Positions 1 through 12,370 are shown, counted from the stretch's first letter. The stretch is 64,000 nucleotides of DNA from Malachius bipustulatus (GCA_910589415.1 OU342633.1:37826210-37890209); one strand, 5' to 3'. The notes: generated by a model not told the origin, from the sequence alone. Numbers and translations: made by a program.

Positions 1-600
1 GCGTCAAGTTTACTGTTTTCGCAGTACTATTGGCGCAGTATTGACACATTGTGAGATTACTGGAGCTCAACCATGTGTGAGGCATGTGTGTCCTTTTCTA
101 AGTCTTTGTCTAATAGTTTGGTTTCTTCTGTTCATTCGAGGCATCATGGAGTGGTTGATTGAGGGTTGCATGGAATGAAACTTGAAATTTTATCGGTTCC
201 ACTGGTTGCACCATTTACTCAGAATAATAGGTAGGTAGTTTTAAAATCATTGGAGAGCTGTAGATATTATATGGGGGGTCAGATGTCGAAGCTTCCTTAG
301 CTACCTGATCAGAAAGCTCATTTCCTCGAATGCGCCTACGTGGAAGAAAGCCCAAAGTGTTGTAACTGCAGTTCCTTTGTTGGCGAGTCTATTATTGCAT
401 GTCTCCTGGATGCTTTGCACTATTGGGCGGCTTGGGTAGATGTTTTGTATGGAATATATTATATTGAGGATAGAGAATCGGGACATATTGCTACCTACTG
501 AGTACACACAATATCTACGAGCTAGTCGGATTTTTTCACCACTGTCGGGGAACAGGATGTCAAAATTGGAATGTCCAAGAAGTTCCAAAAAGACTTGCCT
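1..600 (-). pseudogene. Degenerate LINE: RNase H domain and C-terminal cysteine motif
   Basis: Read on the minus strand, three broken frames give recognisable pieces of the C-terminal half of an I/Jockey-type non-LTR retrotransposon ORF2. From high to low coordinate they are: a PDSLSS segment matching the TDSLSS motif of LINE RNase H, then a segment ending LW-FHV followed after a frameshift by RGNELSDQVAKEAS (the usual GNE-AD--A block), then LRKGHTHASHTW and CQYC, which resembles the GHT-LTH and C--C tail of these proteins. Several frameshifts and stops separate the pieces, so it cannot encode a working enzyme. The element runs off the left edge of the window. The family call rests on motif resemblance only. 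Confidence 0.7.
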
Positions 601-949
601 TTTTGACCTTCCAGAAAATTCCTTTTAACAAAGAGTTTGAAAGTTCTGAGTTAATAGTGGACACTTTGAATGCCAAAAAATAAGGTTAGCATGAAGTTTG
701 AAAAGCATAAAGTTTAGAAATCGAATATTACGTTGTTTTTGAAGACCCAAGGGTCCTTAAAGAAACTGAACGGTATAGCTTCACAGAATGTGAAGCGCAA
801 AGTTTTTTTTGTTGCTTGAAATACACTTCCTGGTGAGCATGACAAATTCAAGTGAAGAAAGAGACAACCGTACAAGTCACCAGGTGAGGACAGCATATTC
901 ACGACCTTTAATTATTGCTTCAAAATGGACCAAAGAAAATTGTGCTGAA

Positions 950-1500
950 CTTAGTCAAAATCGCAAGAAAGTAACGAGATACCCAAAGGTTGGGGAAGGG
1001 CCGAGGTGACTTTCATTCCAAAAGTAGGAAAGGACAAGACGCTGCTAAAATACTTCCCACCAATCGGTATAAATCTTGTATGTATAGGTAATTAAAAACG
1101 ATTAAAAAGGTTGTAGATAATGATTCAAGAACAGAAGAGACCGTTTAGCATCAGTTAACCAGAAAGATCCAGAGTAGACTGGGGATAAGAAAATTTGTGC
1201 CTTTGTGGATATAGAGGGAGCTTTGGAATGATAAAATCCCTCAAGGCAGTTAGAAGCTCTTTAATTAAAACAGGAGCCAACAATTTAGTGTCCAAATAGA
1301 TATGTTAGATGTTAATAGACAGGATAACTGAGACCATAAGGAGATGGTGCCCTTCAGTCGAGCTTAACACAAATCCAGAAAAAATCACTGTAATATCATT
1401 TATCAGAAAAAAGAAATCTTTAACAGAAAACTTTATTCTTCTTCTTCTTACTGGTTATTCTTCTTCTTACAGGTTTCATGGCCTGATCCAATAGAGAAAA
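950..1500 (+). pseudogene. Degenerate LINE reverse transcriptase fragment, opposite orientation to the RNase H piece
   Basis: On the plus strand broken frames show FIPKVGKDKTLLKYFPPIGI (RT block FIPKPGK-----K-FRPISL), then KKICAFVDIEGALE (palm motif A, F-DIEGAFD) and, near 1309-1420, RRWCPSVELNTNPEKITVI followed by FIRKKK, which matches the segment just after the catalytic YADD box in I-clade LINEs. The YADD box itself is missing, so there is an internal deletion as well as frameshifts. Together with the minus-strand RNase H remnant at 1-600 this may be one element with an inverted 5' part. The stretch 600-950 between them has no clear motif. Confidence 0.6.
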
Positions 1501-4500
1501 ATGCCATCTTGAAGCCAGAGGTTAAATTTCAGAGACACTTTCACTAAAAACTCATCATTTGTATACACTCAGTATACACTCTATCTATTTGATGTATATT
1601 TTTAATGGTTGATGGGCGAGGGAGATATTTTTATGTTTGTATGCATGAAAACCATTTCCTTAAAATCTTTTTAAGCTTATTGAGTTTATTTAAATATATC
1701 TGTGAACAATAGTTGTTTATTTAGCATTACTTTGTATATACTTCTTTAATTTAACAAACGTCCTCGTCAGTAATTTTTACGATATATGCGCTTGTTTGTC
1801 AATAATTTCTGTTCTTGGTATTACATATATGGAAATAAATCATTCAATTCAACATCTTTTGAGACCTACATATGCGTTACAAATTCTTAACGTAAATGCA
1901 TTTAAGAGTACCTATCTGATTTTAATAAATTAATAGTAAAGCAGGAAACTACAGTAAAACGAGTAATCGTGCTTTAACAAATGATCAAATTATTCACTTT
2001 TAATTGTGCGATTTGTTATTCTTACTATTTATTAGTAAGTAACTAATAAATTTCAACTTTTGACTAATCGGCATAATTCTGTTGAAGTTTTAATGGCACA
2101 TATTATAAATAAACACCGATAAATATTCAAACAGCAACCACAGCTTTTTTCCATTGCAAAATTTGCATAAAAGAAAAATATCAAGTTTAATAGCCTGTAA
2201 CATTTATTTATTGTCCTTGTCCTTGACGACCTGAATACAGCTTAATTTTATTAACACAAAAGTGTCTCTTGAGGAGGTTGCATGATCTTTTAATGGAAAG
2301 ACTTTTGGCTGCTAAGTTCACAGAATTATGCCGTGGGGTTTCATGAAAATTTCGTCTTGGCGATTAACTTTTCAATTTAATACTCCGAAACGTTACCTTC
2401 ATAATTGAAAATAATTTGATGTTATAACAAAAATATTTGACCTCAAAATATATTTTTTCCTGTCAAGTGACGCTTCAAAAATGGAATATTTTCAACGCAC
2501 GAAAATATAGAGTGTCCCTTCGGCGTAAGTACTCATCAATACCCAGGGGTGAAAAAAGGAGGTAAAAAATCGCTCTTGTTAAATTGACTGGGATTTGAAT
2601 TTTCTTAAAATGGAGATTAAAGCTTTTGTTTTAAAGGTCATAATTTTTTTTTTCAAACGTACGATTTAAAGTTATTTGAAGCCTCGTTTGAAACGAAATT
2701 AACTATTGGTTGGATACAAAAAACTGAACTTAACCTCGTTTCAGATAAATATAAAGATGTCTTTAAAAAAAATTTACTGCATTTGAAAGAAAACCAATTC
2801 TTAAAAATTGTCAATATCATACAGAAGTTGAGTTCTCAACTTCACCTCTTCATACCTCGGTCAATTTACAAGAGAAATTTTTTTCACTATTTTTTTTGTC
2901 ACTCATTGACAACCCCTCAACGTATACTGCAGCGTCTTTACGCCAATTTAGGAACAACCTATATAATAATATTACAAACCCTGTAATTAATTAATCTTCC
3001 TAAATTAATTGTATCGATCGCTAAAAAAATCAACCAAAAATTAGAGCTGGAAGTAGACGTTACGTTACCGAAATAAATTGTTCATCCATCCATGTATTTT
3101 ATTTCTCTTTTTCGCGACAAATTTTAAATATTTTCAAAGTTTTTCTCGCTAAAATCTAATTAATAATTAATAGATATCATTGTAATTTGAGCCTGTTATT
3201 GAAAAATGATCGAAAAATTATTTCCTATGATCTAAAAGGTCAAAACTGGGAAACAAATTAAAGGCATTGCGCGCCGGTGACCTGGAAAAATCTCGGATCT
3301 CATAAAAAATTGCAAAATTTTCAGAGCGAACGAAAAATGTCATAATAATTGTCACATGAAAATATTTGTGATGACTTTTGTTTTCAATCTTTTGATCGTT
3401 GATTGAATATAAAGATAAGTTTGAAATTTTGTTTAACTGTTCTGAAGAATTCAATATCACACAGGAGCACACATGTTGCACCTGTGAAAATTTTAAATAA
3501 GATATTTTGCCTTGACTTTCATTTCAAGTCATGATTTTAAATATTTCTGCTTATTTTTCTTATTTTTAGGATAATTTGCAGAGACATGCGCATTGGAAAT
3601 AGGTAGCAGTAAGCTACAATAACTCATTGTTGTTTAAAATGGAGATAGGAGGTTTTATCCGAGTTTGCTCTTGCTGCAATGTTAAATAAGCGAGTTGAGG
3701 GCTGTTGAAGTGAGAATTTTGACGTCACAACAGCCGCGGTTGTGGAGATATTTCTCAGAGCTTTATATTGAGATAAGAACCAAATGTCGTAATGTCTTAT
3801 TTTCGCGATTCTCATCAAGAAGCCCAAGAGAAAACTTGTCAAGATCAAAGAAAAGTTATTTCTTAAGTTGCCAATGCCATTTAGGGTAACTTCTCCCAAT
3901 ATATTTTTTCATCGAGAATTAATTTAAGATCTCCTGAAGTCGCTTCAAGTTTTTATATAGGAACTTTCCAGCAATTTAGGCTTATATCCTTTAATGTATC
4001 TATGCATGGCTGGGCATATGGAACATTGCATATGTCTTGAATACCAATGGCATCACTTAAGTGAAAATTTATCCTGGAAGTCTCTAAATTCTTATTTTAT
4101 TACTTTTATAGACAAAATATTAATTTAAGTAAACAAGTCACCGTTGGTAGATACTTTCATATCTGATGTCTCTTCATAAATTCCCCGGGTAACAAAAATT
4201 TTGTAATATATAATTTTAAAATATTTCCCTAAAATTCTTCTTAATGAATCTCACACAATATACAGGGGGTTAAGTCCAAGCTCTAGGCCAAAATTTACAT
4301 TTTTCAGACTAAAATATTGCAAAAAAAATTATATACAGAGGTGTCCGCGGTAACACATCATATAAAAGATACCTAAACGAGTTCAAAGTATCAATAAGAA
4401 TTGTTGTTTAAAAATTTTCTTGTCAGTACCTAAAGATAAGTATACACAGTGACAACCACCAAATAATCACGGCCAATGAAATTAACTGTGTTTTTTCAGA

Positions 4501-5914
4501 AAAAAAAACATGAAAAACTATACAGTTTATTAAACCGAATCCAAAGGATTGTTCTTCGGATTATGAATTTATTGCTTTTTGCTGATTTTGAAAAGCCACC
4601 TCTCGTTCAAATTTTTCAATAAAAATAACAGTATCACATAATTATTACATGTAAAGTTGCTTTCTGCAAGTACCAAGAACTGATGAACATTACTACCTTC
4701 AGCTTAGATAGAAGAATCCAATTTTCAACCTTACAAAGTTATTGGAAAAATTATTTGCTGCATTTCTTGATAATATAATTTATCGATCAAAATCATCAGC
4801 GAGGGTAGTTGAATGATTTGAAGCAGCACTCGAAGCAATACGTGCGCCAGCCGTTGGGAAAAAGCAACACGTGGAGGGAAATCAACAGGAAGAAGTGTTT
4901 AAAGGTATGGGACAAGAAATAGTCACTCAACGTCAATCAGTATTAAAATGAAACCCAAGTTTAAACTGATTTTCTTTTCAGTATCTCCACTTTCCTGCTT
5001 TTAGCTGAAAAACGTCCGTTCTTAATAGTCGCCCTGTATCCTTTACACAAAGCTACTTTTGAAAAATCATCAAAGAATTTTCATTCCATTCAATAACCCC
5101 TTGAATATTTGCCATATGTAAAATAAATTTAATTCATCAAATTTAACCGAAAACCATCACATCGTCTGACATCAACAAGATATAAACGCCCGACCTACCC
5201 TAAGCACGACCGGTATCCAGATCATATTGTCGACCGCTCAGCAGGTCAGATCAGTTCAGAGAGCCAGAGAGTCTGGATATGTTTTAAATATTCGGATTTA
5301 AGATCATCATGAACCTTTATAATTTTTGATATTGTTTCTTATTAAAGAAGCACCAGAATAACAGATTCTGATAGGACAGAGTTTTTTTCCTATGTCCCTG
5401 AAGTAATTCTTTCGCCATTCAAACTAGATATATTTGTCTTCGATTTAAACACCGCCGTGAGTCAATCACATCTTTGTATCGCAAATTACAAATTCAATAT
5501 AACAAAAGCATTTCCAATAAACAACTTATTGTAATGAATTGGAATAAATAAATAAATCAACATACCGATATGTGACTGGGTTAGATTAGATATAAGTAAA
5601 ATACCTGTCTCAAGAAAATGCTTAGGACTATTAGTTCAAACAATTATTTTAAATACAATCTCTGAATAAATAATTAAGTTGATGACTGCTAGTATTATAG
5701 TGAGTTTCAATCAATAGGATAATAAAAAAAGTAAGTTATTGTAACATTTAAATGATCCTGTAGCTATAATTAATTATTTTTTCACACCATATACAAAATA
5801 ATGAATGTCAACAATCAGTACACTCCACCTTGGTCGAGTCACCTGTGCGCTTAAAAACTTGAGCTATATATCAAGATAATGTGCAATTGACCACATATTA
5901 ATGCTTGCATACAA
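1501..5914. other. AT-rich intergenic DNA, no gene recognised
   Basis: Short open frames here show no conserved motif, no signal peptide with splice context and no family resemblance. The sequence is dominated by A/T runs. The words ACAGGGGG near 4264 and CCCTGTA near 5033 resemble ends seen on fold-back elements elsewhere in the window, but no matching arms were found by eye. Confidence 0.5.
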
Positions 5915-6190
5915 TTAGAAAGCAGACCGCTGCAGATGGCTCAAGATGTCCTTAAGAATGCCAAATGCAAATGGAGCTAAAAAGTCTTCACTTTGAAGTG
6001 AGAGTAAATTATCATACGTAGAGCTTGATAAAAATATGTGACAAAATAATCCCAAGAGACATTTGCTATAATATAAATATAAAAATAAATTAAACTTACA
6101 TTCTTGAGAGGTGTTCCTCCTGAACCTGAGGACATTTGCATCGGCGACCGCTGCAAACGCCGCAGCAATAAACAGCACAACCCACTTCAT
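5915..6190 (-). CDS. Candidate small secreted protein, first exon plus possibly broken continuation
   Basis: The minus-strand ATG at 6190 begins MKWVVLFIAAAFAAVADA, a typical signal peptide, followed by NVLRFRRNTSQE. Directly after this is a strong donor (GAAT then GTAAGT, near 6100). A TATA box lies about 50 bases upstream, so the start looks real. A possible acceptor (ATTATAG) follows only 34 bases later, which is short even for an insect intron. Joining there gives WDYFVTYFYQ and then an early stop, while the uninterrupted frame gives LQSEDFLAPFAFGILKDILSHLQ ending at a stop near 5915. The two pieces, in different frames, resemble the VxYFY and YLQSEEF stretches of the insect allergen-repeat (ANR/G12) midgut family. 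It may therefore be a frameshifted copy of such a gene; that family call is tentative. Confidence 0.4.
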   Translation of the reverse strand: MKWVVLFIAAAFAAVADANVLRFRRNTSQECKFNLFLYLYYSKCLLGLFCHIFLSSSTYDNLLSLQSEDFLAPFAFGILKDILSHLQRSAF

Positions 6191-6240
6191 TGCAACGAGT
6201 TTAACATTCGACTACTAACCAGTGTAGCCAGAAACAAACC

Positions 6241-6247
6241 TTTTATA
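6241..6247 (-). promoter_or_regulatory. TATA box of the small secreted-protein gene
   Basis: TATAAAA on the minus strand, followed by GGTTTG, about 50 bases before the ATG at 6190. Initiation about 30 bases downstream would leave a short 5' leader, as is usual for insect genes for abundant secreted proteins. Confidence 0.5.
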
Positions 6248-6663
6248 CTAGCTATAGTTATTATTGTTTAACAAATTTTTATCTTTCTTGCTTGCAATCC
6301 TTATTGTTGTTGTTTGGTTGTTGGCATATATGGGCTGCGACTGCAGTTGCCATAATCTAATGTAGGGCTTCCCCAAACTAATCTTCTAAACGGTCATGTG
6401 AGTGGAAAATTCAAGGAGAATTTCTTCGTAAAAATAAAATGCTATCTACTTGTATTGAATAATTACTACTTTTGTTATGTAAGTAATGTATGTACAGGAA
6501 TCCCAGAGTGAAAAATTATGATTGTCTCTATTACCATTTTAAGTCAAAAATGGTCATAATAAATCAACTTAAGGTTCATTTTATAACAGTTTTGTGCTAA
6601 TTTCTTCTTAGTATCATGTATTATGTTTTACAATACAAAATCTAGGAAAATCGAATTCAGATG

Positions 6664-8290
6664 CAGAGCTGGGGCTGGGAGTATCTTAAAAAAAAGATAC
6701 TTTTCAGTATCTAAGCTACAAAATACTATATCTTGTATCTTGTATCTAGATACTTTTTCATTTAATGCAAAATATCTAAACTTGAAAAAATACTTTTTAA
6801 AAGTATCTGCATCTTGTTTCTGTTTTTAAGTGGGTATCTAAGATATTGTGTGAAATGATACTTTTTATATGTTGCAACGTTGGTCGGTGTTGATTTTGTT
6901 GCTTGCAATCAGTGGATTTCATAACGTGAAATTATACCAAAAATTTTATTTTATAATTTTTTACTTATTTGAATGTTCAAGATTAAAAAATCCCAATAAC
7001 CCTTTGCAAGGCAACGATAAATGAATTAGCTATCGATATAACGGTCATCTGTTATCAGGAAATAATAGTTTTTTTCAAGTAGGTATCCTTTAATAGTATA
7101 TTATGCAACGAGCTTATAATGAAGGCTATTAATACGCGAGTATGATGGCCTATACACTCGCCTACGGCTCGTATCTTAACCATCATAAGAGCGTATTAAT
7201 AGCCATTATCTGCGAGATCCATACACTATTTTTTCTACGACCCTTTTTTATTTCATAGAAAAGATTGAAAAATTATATATTTTAACAATGACCCGTGTAC
7301 AATTGCGGATCATTGAGGTTAAGATAGGTTGCTATTTGTTTACGCATAGGTATTACCAAATTTTCTCTTCGTCGCTAAGATTATTCTGCTGAAACATGTT
7401 TTAGTATCAAGTTTAAAGGGCACTACTCACTACTGCGTAATTTTTATTATGCGAAGTTCGAATTCCGAATTTTACGCTTTGATTTTCAGATTTAATAATT
7501 TTAATAACATTGACAGCCATTAATTACGATATTGTTTACCTGCGCAGTGCGCAACGCGACGGTCGCAGCGTTGCCGCTTTGAATACTATCACGGAGCGCT
7601 ACGAATGATATAATACTTTATCTTCCTATCTTTTACACGATATACCTACCTATCAAATTAATTAAGGTAACATAAAATCTTGATAAATTTTCTTTCAATG
7701 TTACTTATGTTCTAAATTAAATAAACGTTCAGAATTTTTTTTCAGAAATACAGAACTTATATCACAAGGCAATTTTTGTCGTGAGTATGACAACTCTGTG
7801 ACTTCGGTTGGTTTGCCGACCCGATTGTGAGCGGAAAGGAACCGATTCGATTGCAAATATGCTCCTCTGCCATTGGATAGCTTGACCAGTGCTTTAATGA
7901 AAATTTGTATCTTAATGAGACCCATTAAAGCACTGGTGATTCATATTTAATATGCAGATTAAAGGTTGGGAGTAGAAAAAAGCTTTTAGTATTTAATATG
8001 GTTTTTGAAAGATAGTTTTAGAAGCATCTTGTACTTGTATCTAAGATACTTTTGATACTTAGTATCTTTTTATATTTGTTAAACGATTATGTGATGCGAC
8101 CGGCAACATGAGTGAAGGCATTTGGTTCAAACAACGACTATCGATAGCTATTCAGAGAGGGAATGGTATTAGTGTGTTGGGAACTAGAGAACCAGAATCT
8201 TTTTTTAGAATATACTTTCATAAAGATCATATTGAAAAAGAAAAAAAAATTGTATCTTAGGTACTTTTAAAAGTATCTTCTCCAGCTCTG
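6664..8290. mobile_element. Non-autonomous hAT-like element with nested insertion
   Basis: The left end reads CAGAGCTGGGGCTGGGAGTA and the right end, reverse-complemented, CAGAGCTGGAGAAGATACTT, giving short inverted termini of the CAG-G-TGG type seen in hAT elements. Both ends are followed by many GTATCTT/AAGATAC subterminal words. The flanking 8-mers TTCAGATG (left) and TTCATAAG (right) match at six of eight positions, consistent with an aged 8-bp hAT target duplication. No transposase reading frame is visible. An ~880-bp repeat is nested at 7092-7981; without it the element would be about 740 bp. Confidence 0.6.
7092..7981 (+). repeat. Structured ~880-bp repeat, copy A
   Basis: Starts AATAGTATATTATGCAACGA and ends GGTTGGGAGTAGAAAAAA. 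Close copies lie at 9731-10605 (same strand) and 46688-47565 (opposite strand). Near the left end is a hairpin centred on a TATGATGG...CCATCATA pair; near the right end are a perfect 14-bp stem (CCAGTGCTTTAATG with CATTAAAGCACTGG) and the palindrome region TTTAATATGCA-ATTAAA. In this copy the hairpin core is inverted relative to the other two. No long conserved protein frame is evident. The family is not recognised; the lack of matching terminal inverted repeats argues against a simple cut-and-paste MITE. Confidence 0.75.
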
Positions 8291-8624
8291 TTCATAAGTT
8301 TTTGGAAGGAGCTCGTGCAGGGGTATTTTCGAAAAGTTATTTAACACTGAAGAATTGCAATTATTAGTACAAAAAACTAAATAAATTATCAGGTCCTTTG
8401 TTTTTCTATTTCTATTTTGTTTTAATCAAGTAAAAAATGTACCAAAAGTTCATAAAAAATCTTATCTAAGATTTTCCTTCAATAAATAAATAAATAAATA
8501 TCTTATGGCTGTGGTAAAGCCCAAGTGTCAGAAGTTTTCAAGTATCCTCAAGGGCCTCTGACGTAACTTAATTTAACGTACCTCCCGGAGCACGATCGGT
8601 CACAGAACTTTTTTTATTTACCAC

Positions 8625-8722
8625 TATAATTGGTCACCCATCTAAGTACTGACCAAGAAAAGTCATGCTGCACTTTAGAGATCGTTTGACCGAAACTCTA
8701 GCAGCTTGGCTATTGTGATTCC
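8625..8722 (-). repeat. 5S rRNA-like relic (possible 5S-derived SINE head)
   Basis: The plus strand reads GGTCACCCATCTAAGTACTG followed by ACC, GCTGCACTTTAGAGATCG, GACCGAAACTCTAGCAGC. This is a degraded reverse complement of the conserved 5S rRNA stretch (the TACTTAGATGGG-GACC and CGATCAC-GAAGTTAAGCAGC region). The gene is far from intact and the 5' half is not clear, so it is a pseudogene or the head of a 5S-derived SINE read on the minus strand. A short AAATAAATAAATAAAT run at 8481-8500 lies about 125 bases beyond its far side. Confidence 0.5.
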
Positions 8723-9484
8723 TTCAATAATTGTTAGTGAAGAGTTATATAGAACATAAATCCACAAAAATCAGTTCTGTGGGTGGTGCGCGTCTCCTCC
8801 TCCTCCCCTCAAAACACACCTTTGGTGAAAAAAGTATTTTTTGCTAAAATCTCGTTGTTAAACATTCTAAATATCAAAAAATACTTTTAAAATAATATTA
8901 GAAAAAAGACAGCTTGAGTGATTTCCTAAAAAAAGGTATCTTGTAATTTTTTCGTAAACTGTATCCAAGAACATGAATGACCAACATGTGGAACTCGGAA
9001 ACCGGGAGATACAAGTGTCGGTTAAATGGGAAAAAAGTTGAGCAACCAGAAGAACAGAATGGCAATGGCAAAATAGATTTTTAAAAATAATTTTTATTTT
9101 CTAATTATTGTGAAAAAAAAAACAAAATTTTAATTTTAGTTTTTATTATTTATGGACGTTGGTGTTGAAGTTTGAGAAAACCTGAAAACACTGTTCAATG
9201 ACATTCATTCGACCAGCTTTATTTTTGAGATGTCAGTTTTTTTTTTTCTGACGATTCATATTCGCAAGACCGGACTGAACTTTACTTTTTTTAAATAGGG
9301 CCCTGGATTTTTTTATTGCAACAATTGAAAGATATTTTGATTCTGCATCTAATGATATGCCACACGTAGTGGTCCAAATTTGTTTTGGACAGTTGTTCAA
9401 AAAAATGTTGTATTTTATGTCCTCTTCAAAACCCATTTTGATTGTTCTTCATAGGCTGTTGGGTTTTCGAGTAATTTCTTCTAT
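8723..9484. other. Intergenic, no gene recognised
   Basis: AT-rich with poly-T and poly-A runs. A minus-strand open frame at 9233-9436 and the plus frame beginning 9357 overlap each other; neither shows a known motif. Confidence 0.4.
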
Positions 9485-10690
9485 AGGCTGCGCGCCAAAA
9501 ATTCAATCAAAGGGACAGTTTTATTTTTCACTGCGCGAAATTGAGCTTTGTCGCTATGAGAATGAGCACTTTTTGTCAAGTCGAGAGCTGAGACAAAAAC
9601 TTATTCGAGAGCCCTATAATTTCGCGCTCGAGATACATACAACATGTTTAGACAGCTTTACTGAAACTCCTTGCGTCATTTTTATGATTTTTATTTCTAT
9701 TTTCCCGCTTATTTCAATAAAGCTGACTAAAATAGTATATTATGCAACGAGCTTATAATGAAAGCTATTAATACGTGAGTATGATGGTTAAGATACGAGC
9801 CGTAGGCGAGTGTCTTAACCATCATAAGAGCGTATTAATAGCCATTATCTGCGAGTTCCATACACTATTTTTTCTACGACCCTTTTTTTATTTCATAGAA
9901 AAGATGAAAAAATTATATATTTTAACAATCACCCGTGTACAATTGCGGATCATTGAGGTTAAGATAGGTTGCTATTTGTTTACGCATATTACCAAATTTT
10001 CTCTTCGTCGCTAAGATTATTCTGCTGAGACATGTTTTAGTATCAAGTTTAAAGGGCACTACTCACTACTGCGTAATTTTTATTATGCGAAGTTCGAATT
10101 CCGAATTTTACGCTTTGATTTTCAGAAATAATTTTAATAACATTGACAGCCATTAATTACGATATTGTTTACCTGCGCAACGCGGGTCGCAGCGTTGCCG
10201 CTTTGAATACTATCACGGAGCGCTACGAATGATATAATACTTTATCTTCCCTTCTTTTACACGATATACCTACTTATCAAATTAATTAAGGTAACATAAA
10301 ATCTTGATAAATTTTCTTTGAATGTTACTTATGTTCTAAATTAAATAAACGTTCAGAATTTTTTTTTTCGGAAATACTCAACTTATATCACGAGGCAATT
10401 TTTGTCGTGAGTATGACAACTCTGTGACTTCGGTTGCTTTGCCGACCCGATTGTGAGCGAAAAGGAACCGATTCGATTGCAAATGCTTCTCTGCCATTGG
10501 ATAACTTGACCAGTGCTTTAATGAAAATTTGTATCTTAATGAGACCCATTAAAGCACTGGTGATTCATATTTAATATGCATATTAAAGGTTGGGAGTAGA
10601 AAAAATGTTTTATGAATCTCGGCTCTCGCCTCGACAAACAAAAAACAAAAAAGCTCTCATTCTCAAGCGCCAAAATTGAATTTGGCGCAC
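9485..10690. repeat. Imperfect inverted repeat flanking copy B of the 880-bp repeat
   Basis: Left segment GCGCGCCAAAAATTCAATC (about 9488-9510) and GAGAATGAGCACTTTTTGTC (about 9560) are matched in reverse by AATTGAATTTGGCGCAC and AAAAAGCTCTCATTCTC at 10640-10692. The arms are short and diverged, with copy B of the 880-bp repeat between them. This suggests an older fold-back or transposon into which copy B inserted. Confidence 0.45.
9731..10605 (+). repeat. Structured ~880-bp repeat, copy B
   Basis: Near-identical to copy A from AATAGTATATTATGCAACGA to GGTTGGGAGTAGAAAAAA, with the same terminal hairpin and right-end palindrome (here perfect, TTTAATATGCATATTAAA). The hairpin core reads GATACGAGCCGTAGGCGAGT, the orientation shared with copy C and opposite to copy A. 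Small deletions relative to A include the loss of a few bases around 9985 and 10180. Confidence 0.75.
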
Positions 10691-10699
10691 TAGATGTAT

Positions 10700-12370
10700 A
10701 AATAATAACTATATTTTGTGTAAATAAAAAAACAATAATAATTTTTCTCAATTGTCAATTGATTCCACGATACAGCTCCAAGCGGCAAATTATACTTCTC
10801 AGAATTATACGAGCAACTCTTCTGGAATAAATTAAATAATTTAATCACGAAAGTATATAATTATTCAATAAAATTCAGTTTTTTAGGCGCATATCTTTTG
10901 CGCCTTGCGATTTCAACTCCTTCGACGTGGTGTCATAGTGATGGTGGGCTTCATCTCTCAAATCATCCTGGTTGTGGAGTAATACTCTTATTTTTTTAAT
11001 TCTCTTTCGGATGGCACCTCGTTTTTTTAAATGTATTTCTGTTCAGTGCTTCTTGGACAGTGTATAAGAATACATCAAATCAAAAAATATTTCTTAATCA
11101 AAAAAGTGTTATAATATACCGGATTACTCGTAATTATGTACGTATCTACTCAAAATTAGGTATACATCGGGATTAAAAATTTGAAAATAATTTGAATTTT
11201 TTTTTAAAAACAAAAGCGGCTCTTCTAGAAATAAAGTACCCACAACTCCTTAAATGGAGCGCTCTGAAGATATTTTTTCCTTATATTTCCGAAACGAGCA
11301 AAAATATTATTTTATTTTCTATGGGGTAGTTTTGGATGTGGAGGCAGTTTCGCTCTTACTTTTTTTGGGTTTGGAATTGTTAAAGTTTAATGATTAATTC
11401 CGATTCTACGTACGATAATTAAAAAATATGAAAGAAGAGAGACGTCATGAGAGGAGTGTGCTGATCGAAGACAATAATTTAAAATTAATTAGGCCCATTT
11501 TTTCATTATACAGAATCATAGTGGCGTACAAGGCCAATGCCATCTAGAAAAGTTGTTTCAAGTTAGACACTCTACACTATACCTACATTATTAACTATAG
11601 GAGTGCGCTTTTTTCGAATTTTTTTCTTTTTTCAGACTTAAGAAATGGTGAGAAGTTGAGAACTGTAATCGGTTCTTCTGTAGTTCTCTTCATTTTAGAG
11701 ATATACAGGAGAAGACTCATTTTTCGTGCGAGGGTTTTAAGTGTCGATTTTTTTTTAAATATTTTTTGACACGCTCCTCGATTATTAGGCCTCTTTTGCG
11801 ATATTGTTCCAAACGACGTCCAAATCGACATCCTGGCGTCGTATGGTAGTCCGGAGCATGAGATTATTGTTTACGACAAAATTTGACCTTTCGGCAGCAA
11901 AAAACATTTTTGATAAAACATTTTCTTAACTATGGCATTAACATTTTGCTTCAGCACGTATTGGATAATGATAATTCTGAACCTGATCGCGGTTTTGACG
12001 GGTGACTCTGCGTTCTCGAGAAATATCAGTCCAAAATTGGAAAGTTGCGAATTTTTAACTTTTGATAATTTTTTTCTGCGTTTTGTGAGAAAATTAGGGA
12101 CTTCACGGCCAAATTTATCAATTCGAAGATATTCGATATCAAAAATATCAATATTTCATGAAAAATTCAAGTGAGTACCTAGGTAGGTATTTGTGAACGA
12201 GGTGAGCATAGTTCAATAAATGTGAGTCCTTTGTTAAGTATTATTAAATAATATGTAAAATATTTCTTGTGCTGTAATATTATCTTAGTGGGTATTAATA
12301 AAATACAATAAAAACAAATTATTTTAAACACTTCTGAATAAAATTTAGTTGTAAAGGCTGGGAATATGAC
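10700..12370. other. Intergenic, nothing recognised
   Basis: AT-rich sequence with short open frames that lack conserved motifs, splice context or repeat structure that I can name. Confidence 0.4.

Noticed and set aside
9357..9758. 133-codon plus frame
   Set aside because: No recognisable motif, overlaps an antisense frame and runs into the 880-bp repeat.
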